Source of the DNA: Bog-473 sp035552095
GTDB lineage: Bacteria; Actinomycetota; Acidimicrobiia; Acidimicrobiales; RAAP-2
Direction of reading: 5' to 3'
Assembly: GCA_035552095.1 (NCBI GenBank)
Contig: DASZMA010000173.1
Location: 1-14,751, forward strand
DNA length: 14,751 nt
The notes beneath the pieces are model-generated. The model was given only the letters and a program-made list of their open reading frames with translations, did no database searches and was not told where the DNA came from. The position numbers were made by a program, and so were the translations under genes. Each line of letters starts with the position of its first letter. The stretch's first letter is position 1. This document shows positions 1 to 6,359 of the stretch, piece after piece.

Positions 1-977
1 CCGAGCATCCCGCCGGGCAAAATGGGCCCCACCGCCGGTGACGAGTCGACCTCCTCGTTGGTGTCGGCCGAACAGATGACCCCGCCGTGGTTGTTCATGA
101 TGCGTACGTGCCCGCCGTTCTCGTAGTGGCGGCCGTAGGCGAACCCGGCCGACGAAGCGCCACCGACCACCAGGTCGTCCTGGCCGTTCCCGTAGAGGTC
201 ACCCACCGCGGCGGTGGAGAACACGCTGTCGGCTGAGAAGAAGGGCCAGCCACTGAGCAAACTGCCGTTGGCCGTCGCCAGCGTGTCGGTCTCCTGTCCC
301 AGAGACCCGGCGCTGACGAAAGGGACTCCCGCTGCGGTCCCGACGGTAGGGGACGCCTGTACCCCGATCGCCGGTGCGGTGTCGGTGGGGGGATTGACGA
401 CGGCCTGGTTCCAGCGCAGTTGGGCGTCGGCACCGTAGGAGTAGTAGCCGCCGGTGTAGGGCACGAACGCGTTACCCGCTCCGAAGTAGAGGTCGCTGGT
501 GCCGTCGGCCGTCGCCGTGACCGAAGAGGTCGAGTCGATCGGGGGGTTGCCCGGTACGGCGATGCCGTTGACCCCGACCGCCGGCTGGGCGGTGCTGGCG
601 TCACTGGCGGGGTTGCCGCATCCTTGCCCCGCCCCCAGGGTGCCCGACGGTGCCGAGCTGGACCAGCCGGCGGGCACGGTGCCGTCGGCAAGGTGAAAGG
701 CGTAGATATCGCCCTGCCGGTCGCCGACCTCAACCGCAGGGCCTTCCTGGTCAAGGGTCGCCTCAACCGGCGAGGCCATGGCCACCCCGCACGGGGCATC
801 GTTGAGGTCCCGGATCCACGTCTGGGTGAGGGCGATGCCTCCCGGTACCGCGGCTCCGGCGCGGTCAGGGCTGGGACGCAACACGACGCCCGATGCGCTG
901 GCGATCAAGGCCGCGCCAACCAGGGCCAGCCGGGTCACACCAGGGCGACCGGTCACGGTGGGAGGAAACCCGTCCAC
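1..977 (-). CDS. Secreted FG-GAP/beta-propeller-like surface protein (3' end outside window)
   Basis: About 325 residues of an open minus-strand frame are visible; the C-terminus lies beyond the left edge. The N-terminus has arginines followed by a hydrophobic stretch (LALVGAALIASASGVVL) and then AGAAVPGG, which reads as a Sec signal peptide, so the protein is probably exported. The mature part has propeller-like units: an early GDRQGDIYAFHLADGTV segment, a middle GTSDLYFGAGNAFVPY segment, and a clear FG-GAP type motif AVGDLYGNGQDDLVVGG with the Asp/Gly/Asn pattern of a calcium-binding loop. Such repeats usually fold as beta-propellers on extracellular or cell-wall proteins. The start is uncertain: GTG at 977 has a weak -10-like box 10 bases upstream; GTG at 956 is also in frame and keeps the signal peptide. 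Neither has a Shine-Dalgarno. It is divergent from the methyltransferase/glycosyltransferase operon. Ligand and precise role are unknown. Confidence 0.75.
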   Translation of the reverse strand, partial: MDGFPPTVTGRPGVTRLALVGAALIASASGVVLRPSPDRAGAAVPGGIALTQTWIRDLNDAPCGVAMASPVEATLDQEGPAVEVGDRQGDIYAFHLADGTVPAGWSSSAPSGTLGAGQGCGNPASDASTAQPAVGVNGIAVPGNPPIDSTSSVTATADGTSDLYFGAGNAFVPYTGGYYSYGADAQLRWNQAVVNPPTDTAPAIGVQASPTVGTAAGVPFVSAGSLGQETDTLATANGSLLSGWPFFSADSVFSTAAVGDLYGNGQDDLVVGGASSAGFAYGRHYENGGHVRIMNNHGGVICSADTNEEVDSSPAVGPILPGGML

Positions 978-987
978 TACCGCGTGC

Positions 988-993
988 AACGTA
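988..993 (-). promoter_or_regulatory. Possible -10 box for the FG-GAP protein gene
   Basis: On the minus strand TACGTT lies 10 bases before the GTG at 977 and fits TAnnnT at leaderless spacing. No convincing -35 is seen and it lacks the CCGG prefix found at other starts in the window, so this is weak. Confidence 0.25.
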
Positions 994-1047
994 GCGCGCC
1001 GCCGCCGCGCCAAATGGGCAGGTCATGGGGGTTGGGGACCAGGCCGG

Positions 1048-1053
1048 TAGCAT
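1048..1053 (+). promoter_or_regulatory. Leaderless -10 element of the methyltransferase/glycosyltransferase operon
   Basis: TAGCAT, preceded by CCGG, ends 8 bases before the GTG at 1062. This puts the expected transcription start at or next to the start codon, and no Shine-Dalgarno is present. The same CCGGTAnnnT string recurs upstream of three other genes in this window at the same spacing. No clear -35 is seen. Confidence 0.5.
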
Positions 1054-1061
1054 CAATCGGC

Positions 1062-2042
1062 GTGTCCTCACCTCTTTCCCCTCCCGACGGCGCACCGAGT
1101 GCGGATGGTCCGAACGACAACCAGGTCGCCGCCGCGTCAGCATTGCGCGCCGCCTTCGAGCGTCTGCAACCCCAGGGGAGCGACGCCTGGAACTTCCTGG
1201 CGGCGTTCACCCACCTGGGCGATCGGTATGGGCCCTATCAGCCGGGCGCTTCGGGGCTCTCGGCGCTGTTGGGCGATGCGGCGCGTTCGCCGGCCGCTGG
1301 GACTGGACTGCGGGGGCGTCTGCAGCGGGGCAGGGGTGATGGTGCCGCGGCACCGGCGGGCGGCCAATCCGAGTTGGAACAGGCCATGGCTCAGGTGGTC
1401 GAAGCGTTCCGTTTCCTGTCGGCCCGTGTCGGCACCCTCGAGGCGCGGCTGGCTCGCCAGGATCAGCCCGTTGACGGGCCGGCCTGGCTGGTTCCGGCTG
1501 CTGAGCTCGGGGAGTGGGTGGAGCTGGTGTCCGGCCATATGGCCGACGCCACCCCGGGTGGCGACGTGCTGCACGGGGACTGCGGCGAGGGGCATCTCCT
1601 CCGCGCGCTGCAGCGGGTCGGCATCACGGCGGTGGGCGTGGAGCCACGGGGTGGCGTGGCCCTGCGGGCGCTGGAACAGGGCAGCACGGTTGTTATCAAT
1701 GAGGTCACCGATGAATTGGCGGCCCGATCACCGGCATCGTTGGGCGGTGTCGTGCTCAGTGGCGTGGTGGACCGACTGCCCCTCCATGCCCTCCTGGCCC
1801 TGTTGGACCAGGCCCGACGCACGCTGACGCTGGGGGCACCGATCGTGGTGCTGGCCACCGAGCCGGCAACGGTGGAGCGAGAGTGGGGGAGCGCGGCGCG
1901 GGACCTGGTTTTGGCTCGTCCGCTTCATGGTGGCACCTGGGCCGTTCTCCTGGAGCGAGCCGGCTTCGTCAACCCCGTTCCGCTCGGGGATGAGGGCATG
2001 AGCGATGGGCGATTCGCCGTTTCGGCGACCGTTCCTACGTGA
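1062..2042 (+). CDS. Coiled-coil SAM-dependent methyltransferase-like protein
   Basis: A 326-residue protein. Residues 23-75 are a helical/variable N-terminal part, 76-102 a Gly/Ala-rich linker, and 103-134 (SELEQAMAQVVEAFRFLSAR onward) a probable coiled coil. From about 140 there is a Rossmann methyltransferase-like domain: VLHGDCGEGHLLRAL at 169-183 is a degenerate motif I, VGVEPRG at 191-197 looks like the acidic end of beta-2, and GGVVLSGVVDRLP with a following TLTLGAPIVVLATEP strand matches motifs II/III. Motif I has DCGEG rather than GCGxG, so activity is not certain. The GTG at 1062 is chosen because it follows a leaderless -10 box; ATG at 1014 would add 16 residues. The stop overlaps the next start as GTGA, so it is translationally coupled to a glycosyltransferase. 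A role in methylating or capping the glycan made by the neighbours is inference. Confidence 0.7.
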   Translation: MSSPLSPPDGAPSADGPNDNQVAAASALRAAFERLQPQGSDAWNFLAAFTHLGDRYGPYQPGASGLSALLGDAARSPAAGTGLRGRLQRGRGDGAAAPAGGQSELEQAMAQVVEAFRFLSARVGTLEARLARQDQPVDGPAWLVPAAELGEWVELVSGHMADATPGGDVLHGDCGEGHLLRALQRVGITAVGVEPRGGVALRALEQGSTVVINEVTDELAARSPASLGGVVLSGVVDRLPLHALLALLDQARRTLTLGAPIVVLATEPATVEREWGSAARDLVLARPLHGGTWAVLLERAGFVNPVPLGDEGMSDGRFAVSATVPT

Positions 2043-3121
2043 GCGCCATCCACCACTTCGTTCCGGTGGTGCATCGCGGCGACGCCGTGGGCCGCCATAC
2101 GCTGCGCCTGCGCGACGCCACCAGAGCGCGCGGCTTCGAGTCGAACATCTACGTCGACACGATTGAGGCCGAGACGGCAAACGAAACCATCCCGGTGGTG
2201 GACTTCCCGGATCGGGCCCAGGCGGGCGATGTAGCGGTGTACCAGTTCGCGACGGCGTCGGCCATGGCCCCCTGGTTGGCGGCCCGCCCGGAGACCCTGG
2301 TGGTCAACTACCACAACATCACCCCGCCCGACCTGCTGGCGCCCTGGGACAACCACCTGGCCCTGGGCCAATTGCGGGCACAGGCTGAACTCCGACTGCT
2401 GGCGCCGCGCACGGCCCTGGCGGTGGCCGACTCCCTGTACAACCGGGGCCACCTGGTGGAGGCCGGGTTCGCCCACTGCGCCGTGGTGCCCCCGTCGGCC
2501 GCGCTCAGCGACGACGTCATCGGCCCCGGCGCTCGCTCGGCTCCGGCCGCCCGCGCCATGGGGACGGGAGCCCGCTGGCTCAGCGTGGGTCGGGTGGCGC
2601 CCAACAAGGCGGTGGAACACACGATTGCCGCTCTCATGGTGGCCCGGGCCCACCATGACCCGGAGGCCACCCTGCTCATCATCGGCAAGCCCGCTACCGC
2701 TTCCTACGATCAGGCCTTGCACCGCTACGTGGCCGAACTCGGCCTGACCGCGGCGGTGACCTTCGGGGGACACGCCAGCGATGCCACCGTGGCCGAGGCC
2801 TACCGGCAGGCCGACGTATTGGTGGTCATGTCCGAACACGAGGGGTTCTGCGTGCCGGTGACCGAAGCCATGCGGGTGGGCCTCCCGGTGGTGGCCTTCG
2901 ACCAGGGCGCCCTACCCGAAGTGCTGGGGAAAGCCGGCGTCTTCGTCGAATCCCAGGATCCCTACCGTGTGGCCGCGACCGTCGGGGCGCTGCTGGCCGA
3001 CGCCCCGAGGCGGGCCCGGCTGGCTCACGCAGCGGTCCAACAACTGCGTGAGCTGGCTCTTGACTCGGCGGCCGAGCGGTTCGTCGACCTCCTGTGCACC
3101 GTGGCCGAACGCGCGAGCTGA
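2039..3121 (+). CDS. GT4-type glycosyltransferase (first of tandem pair)
   Basis: A 360-residue GT-B fold glycosyltransferase, expected to be retaining and to transfer a sugar from a nucleotide-sugar donor on the cytoplasmic side. The N-terminal half carries GDAVGRHTLRLRD (14-26) and VNYHNITP (89-96), shared with the other two glycosyltransferases here. The C-terminal donor-binding half has SVGRVAPNK (182-190, with the Arg and Lys expected to contact donor phosphates), the EX7E motif between E268 and E276 within EHEGFCVPVTEA, and the typical GLPVVAFDQGALPEV segment. There is no signal peptide or membrane segment. It starts at GTG 2039, overlapping the methyltransferase stop by four bases (GTGA), and its stop is five bases before the next start. 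Donor and acceptor cannot be read from the sequence; GT4 assignment is by motif, not database search. Confidence 0.9.
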   Translation: MSAIHHFVPVVHRGDAVGRHTLRLRDATRARGFESNIYVDTIEAETANETIPVVDFPDRAQAGDVAVYQFATASAMAPWLAARPETLVVNYHNITPPDLLAPWDNHLALGQLRAQAELRLLAPRTALAVADSLYNRGHLVEAGFAHCAVVPPSAALSDDVIGPGARSAPAARAMGTGARWLSVGRVAPNKAVEHTIAALMVARAHHDPEATLLIIGKPATASYDQALHRYVAELGLTAAVTFGGHASDATVAEAYRQADVLVVMSEHEGFCVPVTEAMRVGLPVVAFDQGALPEVLGKAGVFVESQDPYRVAATVGALLADAPRRARLAHAAVQQLRELALDSAAERFVDLLCTVAERAS

Positions 3122-3126
3122 CGCCG

Positions 3127-4182
3127 GTGCGCGGCATCCACCAGTTCGTGCCCATGCTGCACCGCGGCGATGCGGTCGGCCGTCACGCGTTGCGGCTGCG
3201 TGACCTGATGGTGGCGCGCGGCATTCCCTCCCGGATCTACGTCGAATTGGTCGACCCCGAGACAGCCGCCGAGACCGAGGTGGCCAGCGCCTATCCCGAG
3301 GCCCGGTCGCCCGGTGACGTCCTGCTCTACCAGCTGGCCACCGCATCGGACCTGGCGCCCTGGCTGGCCGCCCGGGCCGAGACCCTGGTGGTCAACTACC
3401 ACAACATCACCCCACCCGAGATGTTCGCAGCCTGGGACAACGGGCTGGCTCGGCATCAACTCAAGGCGCGGGCCGAGTTGGCGCTGTTGGCCCCCCGCAC
3501 CACCCTGGCCGTCGCCGTCTCGGACTACAACCAAGGTGAGCTCACCGCCGCCGGGTATGTCCGCACCACCGTGGTGCCGCCGGCGGCCATGATGCCGGCG
3601 CCGGCCACGGCATTGACCCGATCCGCCCCACGGCGGCGCGGCGCGCGCTGGCTCAGTGTGGGGCGGATGGCGCCGAACAAGTCCTTGCAGGACGCCGTCA
3701 TGGCCTTGTTGGTGACGCGAGCGCACCACGACCCCGAGGCCACCCTGCAGATCGTGGGCCAATCAGTGGTGCCTACTTACACCCGGGCGTTGGCCCGCTT
3801 CGTGGCGGACATGGGGCTAGGCCGGGCGGTCACGTTCCATGGTCACGTCAGTGATGACGCACTGAACGCCGCCTTGGCCCAGTCCGATGTGCTGGTGGTG
3901 ACGTCGAACCACGAAGGGTTCGGGGTCCCGATCATCGAGGCCATGTCGGTCGGGCTCCCCGTCGTGGCCAACCGAGCGGGCGCCCTGCCCGAGGTCGTCG
4001 GCCCGGCCGGTGTCCTGGTCGACACCGGGGACCCGTACGCGCTGGCGGCAGCCATCACCGACCTCCTCGAAGATGGGGGCCGGGTGGCGTCACTGGTCGC
4101 GGTGGGCCACGCCCAGGTGCGAGCCCTGAATCTGGATACCGCCGGAGACCGGCTCATCGACTTGGTGCAGGGGCTGCCCTAG
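3127..4182 (+). CDS. GT4-type glycosyltransferase (second of tandem pair)
   Basis: A 351-residue paralogue of the preceding gene; the first 150 or so residues align without gaps (HRGDAVGRH, LAPWLAAR, VNYHNITPP at identical positions). It has SVGRMAPNK (177-185) and an EX7E motif with E263 and E271 in NHEGFGVPIIEA, followed by GLPVVANRAGALPEV. GTG 3127 is chosen because its product begins exactly where the paralogue's does (RGIHQFVP against SAIHHFVP). An ATG at 3094 would overlap the upstream gene and add residues with no counterpart. The gene is the last of the operon and is followed within five bases by a terminator hairpin. It differs from its sister mainly in the acceptor-side loop around residues 40-60 and the linker at 155-172, so it may add a different sugar or linkage (inference). 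Confidence 0.9.
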   Translation: MRGIHQFVPMLHRGDAVGRHALRLRDLMVARGIPSRIYVELVDPETAAETEVASAYPEARSPGDVLLYQLATASDLAPWLAARAETLVVNYHNITPPEMFAAWDNGLARHQLKARAELALLAPRTTLAVAVSDYNQGELTAAGYVRTTVVPPAAMMPAPATALTRSAPRRRGARWLSVGRMAPNKSLQDAVMALLVTRAHHDPEATLQIVGQSVVPTYTRALARFVADMGLGRAVTFHGHVSDDALNAALAQSDVLVVTSNHEGFGVPIIEAMSVGLPVVANRAGALPEVVGPAGVLVDTGDPYALAAAITDLLEDGGRVASLVAVGHAQVRALNLDTAGDRLIDLVQGLP

Positions 4183-4186
4183 CCAG

Positions 4187-4211
4187 GGTACGCGGCGGCG
4201 TACCGATTTTT
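4187..4211 (+). terminator. Rho-independent-type terminator after the glycosyltransferase operon
   Basis: GGTACGC and GCGTACC form a perfect 7-bp stem around GGCG, followed two bases later by TTTTT and, after CGGC, by a second TTTTT. It starts five bases after the stop codon of the second glycosyltransferase. Confidence 0.75.
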
Positions 4212-4359
4212 CGGCTTTTTGGGATCCGGCCCTGACCCGTCCCGCCGGGCGACGTGGGACGGGCCGCAGCGGTAGGGGCGCAGGGGCTGGCCCTGTCGTG
4301 CCTGAAGGCACAGTCAGGTGTCCCAAGGGGGGGACGGGTCGTGAAGCCAAGCCGGGACC

Positions 4360-4385
4360 GCAATTGCGATTGCAACCTGCAAGGA
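4360..4385 (+). promoter_or_regulatory. GCAA-repeat element upstream of the VOC gene
   Basis: Three GCAA cores occur in 26 bases at 4360, 4372 and 4379, some 45-70 bases before the VOC start. The 10-mer ATTGCAACCT (4369-4378) recurs on the minus strand at 11949-11958, upstream of the small unknown gene. It may be a regulator site; no -10 box was recognised with confidence here. Confidence 0.3.
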
Positions 4386-4429
4386 GTGAGCGCGAGACTC
4401 GCCCTTGTCTCAAATAAAGGGGATGTTCT

Positions 4430-5023
4430 ATGGCCGTCACTCCAGCAAAGTTCGTCCATGTCGTGTACCGCACGCGCCGCTTCGACGAAATGATCGACTG
4501 GTACAAGGCCGTGTTCGGAGCCAGGGTGCAATACCAGGACCCAGCCTTGGCGTTTCTCACCTACGACGACGAACATCACCGATTCGCGTTCGTCAACATG
4601 GAGCTGATCGATCCCGATGGCGGCGCGCCTGACGATCGGGGGGTCATAGGCGTCGACCATGTCGCCTATACCTATTCGTCCCTAGCTGATCTCTTTGACC
4701 AGTACGTCGACCTGAAAACTGGTGGTATCACCCCGTATTGGTGCATCCACCACGGAATCACCGTGTCGATGTACTACGGGGATCCTGACGGCAATCAGAT
4801 GGAGTTCCAGGTGGACTGTTTTGCCGACAACGATGACGCCAACGCATTCATGTACCGCTCCTTCGCCACTAATCCGATCGGAGTTGAATTCGACCCCGAA
4901 GTCTGGCTCGCTGACCTCCGCTCAGGAACCGAGGCCGCCCAACTGCTCACCCGAAAGAGCGATCAACCTGTCTCTCCCATTCGCAACGCCATATCCGCTG
5001 GGTTCTCAACGTCAGCCATGTGA
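4430..5023 (+). CDS. VOC-family protein, extradiol-dioxygenase-like
   Basis: A 197-residue vicinal-oxygen-chelate protein. Two beta-alpha-beta-beta-beta modules can be seen: FVHVVYRTRRFDEMIDWYKA from residue 8, and GVDHVAYTY from 74 to GDPDGNQMEFQVD ending at 129. H10, H77 and E125 sit at the positions where type I extradiol dioxygenases and related VOC enzymes hold the metal, so a metal-dependent ring-cleavage, isomerase or similar reaction is possible; the substrate is unknown. About 65 residues follow the domain, containing NPIGVEFDPE, which I recall from single-domain relatives annotated as biphenyl-diol dioxygenase-like. AAGGGG at 4417-4422, seven bases before ATG 4430, is a good Shine-Dalgarno. 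The gene stands alone. Bases 4681-4920 are about 55% GC by count, against about 70% in a counted glycosyltransferase stretch, so acquisition by transfer is plausible. Confidence 0.85.
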   Translation: MAVTPAKFVHVVYRTRRFDEMIDWYKAVFGARVQYQDPALAFLTYDDEHHRFAFVNMELIDPDGGAPDDRGVIGVDHVAYTYSSLADLFDQYVDLKTGGITPYWCIHHGITVSMYYGDPDGNQMEFQVDCFADNDDANAFMYRSFATNPIGVEFDPEVWLADLRSGTEAAQLLTRKSDQPVSPIRNAISAGFSTSAM

Positions 5024-5177
5024 TCCATCAGCGGCCACGTTGGCCAGGCGTACGGAGGCGCAATGCGTCAGCCGGTGGCTGGCCTTCTTGTGCTCGTCGT
5101 TGTATGACTGGTCTTTGAACGATCTTGAACGTTCCGATGTTGTCGCGGGAACTACTCCCAGGAAAGCCCAGGTGCTT

Positions 5178-6257
5178 CTACGACCCCACCGCCTGCTGCA
5201 ACAGCGAAACGAACAACTTCACCGACGACGGCAGATCGAACTCGGCCGCCCGGGCCAAGCCGGCCGCCGAAAGCTTCGTCCTCAGGGTTTCGTCGGTCAG
5301 CACCCGGGCCACGGCGGCGGCAAAGTGCACCGGCGTCTTGTCGGGCAACACCAGGCCGGCGCCGGCCACGGTCTCGGGCACGGCCGTGACGCCGTAGGCC
5401 ACGATGGGCAGGCCGTGGCCCATGGCTTCGGCGATCGGGACGCAGAATCCCTCGTGGTCGGACGCGCACACGAACACATCGGCGGCCCGGAAGTACGCCT
5501 CCAACTCGGCCCCGCTGACCGAGCCGGCGAAATGGACGGCGTCGTCCAGACCGAGCTCGGAGATGAAGTCGCGCAAAACCGGTTCGTAGGTCGTGCCCAG
5601 GGGCGAGCCGACCAGGTGCAGGCGCGCCGCTGGGTCGTAGAGGCGGCGCAGGACGGACAGCATCTTGACCAGGTCATGGGGGGCCTTGTGAGGCGAGATC
5701 TTCCCGACGAAGAGCAGATCGGCGCCGCCGGTGGTTTCCTTCTGTCGACGGAGGCGGGTCGCCAGAGCCGGATCGGGCGCGTCGCTCTTGCGGTGCATGT
5801 CGATGAGAAGCGGCACGACTGCGGTGTCCTGATAGCCCAGCGCCTGCAGTTCGGACTCGTTGAACGCCGAGTCAGCCACGGCGAAACGGCTTTGCGGGGC
5901 CAAGCGGGCCAGCTGGGTCCGACCCAGGGACGCCTCGTACGCCACGTTGGGCTCCCAGTCGCGCAACAGCGCCGCTGGGGTGATGTTGTGATAATTCACC
6001 AGCTTCGGTTCAGGGCGCGCCGACAGAATGTCGTAGACCGGGCTGCCGATGGAGGACTGGTAGAGCAGCCAACGGTCGCGGCCGGCTCGTCCGAGCTCGG
6101 TCACCGGACGTCCCTCGTGCTGCACGTCGGGCGTATAGCTGCCGTAGTAGATGTCCGACTCGATGCCGGCGACGCGCAGGCCGTCACGAAGGTTGATGGT
6201 GTGCACGCCTATTGCATCGCGACTGGCCAGCGAAGGAATGACCTGGTCGATGCGCAC
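5178..6257 (-). CDS. GT4-type glycosyltransferase (third, divergent copy)
   Basis: A 359-residue GT-B glycosyltransferase of the same family as the tandem pair. It keeps RDAIGVHTINLRDGL (13-27), KLVNYHNITP (85-94), VGKISPHK (184-191) and the EX7E motif E269/E277 in DHEGFCVPIAEAMGHGLPIV. Similarity to the tandem pair is at protein level only, so it is an older paralogue. GTG 6257 is chosen because the N-terminus then matches the sister proteins and CCGGTACACT ends 8 bases upstream, giving a leaderless start without a Shine-Dalgarno. The frame stays open further upstream, but that part runs across the SpoIID-like gene on the other strand and is not credible. It is divergent from the SpoIID-like gene with about 100 bases between, so the two may be co-controlled. 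Donor and acceptor are unknown. Confidence 0.88.
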   Translation of the reverse strand: MRIDQVIPSLASRDAIGVHTINLRDGLRVAGIESDIYYGSYTPDVQHEGRPVTELGRAGRDRWLLYQSSIGSPVYDILSARPEPKLVNYHNITPAALLRDWEPNVAYEASLGRTQLARLAPQSRFAVADSAFNESELQALGYQDTAVVPLLIDMHRKSDAPDPALATRLRRQKETTGGADLLFVGKISPHKAPHDLVKMLSVLRRLYDPAARLHLVGSPLGTTYEPVLRDFISELGLDDAVHFAGSVSGAELEAYFRAADVFVCASDHEGFCVPIAEAMGHGLPIVAYGVTAVPETVAGAGLVLPDKTPVHFAAAVARVLTDETLRTKLSAAGLARAAEFDLPSSVKLFVSLLQQAVGS

Positions 6258-6265
6258 GGGCGTGC

Positions 6266-6271
6266 AGTGTA
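6266..6271 (-). promoter_or_regulatory. Leaderless -10 element of the third glycosyltransferase
   Basis: On the minus strand TACACT, preceded by CCGG, ends 8 bases before the GTG at 6257. It is the same arrangement as at 1048 and 6345, with no convincing -35. Confidence 0.45.
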
Positions 6272-6344
6272 CCGGCGCTCTACCCGGGCTTGGCTCCCGC
6301 CGGCCAGCGCTGATGGATGCACCAGTGCACCAGGGTGCCGCCGG

Positions 6345-6350
6345 TAGGAT
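6345..6350 (+). promoter_or_regulatory. Leaderless -10 element of the SpoIID-like gene
   Basis: TAGGAT, preceded by CCGG, ends 9 bases before GTG 6360 and 12 before ATG 6363. No Shine-Dalgarno is present, so a leaderless transcript is likely. Confidence 0.5.
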
Positions 6351-6359
6351 TTCGCCATC

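Noticed and set aside
420..1061. Long upstream extension of the methyltransferase frame
   Set aside because: It is antisense to the FG-GAP protein gene, whose frame has a signal peptide and repeat motifs; the extension is low-complexity Arg/Gly/Ala-rich and precedes the leaderless promoter.
5024..5177. Stretch between the VOC gene and third glycosyltransferase, with a 14-codon ORF (5063-5107), a 5-bp hairpin (5033-5045) and a TTGAACG direct repeat near 5116-5132
   Set aside because: The ORF (MRQPVAGLLVLVVV) has a GGAGG four bases upstream but is too short to support alone; the hairpin lacks a T-tract, and the repeat is short enough to be chance.
1062..6257. Whether the glycosyltransferase/methyltransferase genes belong to a defence or secondary-metabolite system
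   Set aside because: No nuclease, toxin, NRPS/PKS, transporter or resistance gene accompanies them; a surface-glycan role is simpler.
4722..6347. 541-codon plus-strand open frame
   Set aside because: It runs antisense to the third glycosyltransferase and out of frame through the VOC gene; its His/Gln/Arg/Gly-rich composition is typical of a shadow frame in high-GC DNA.
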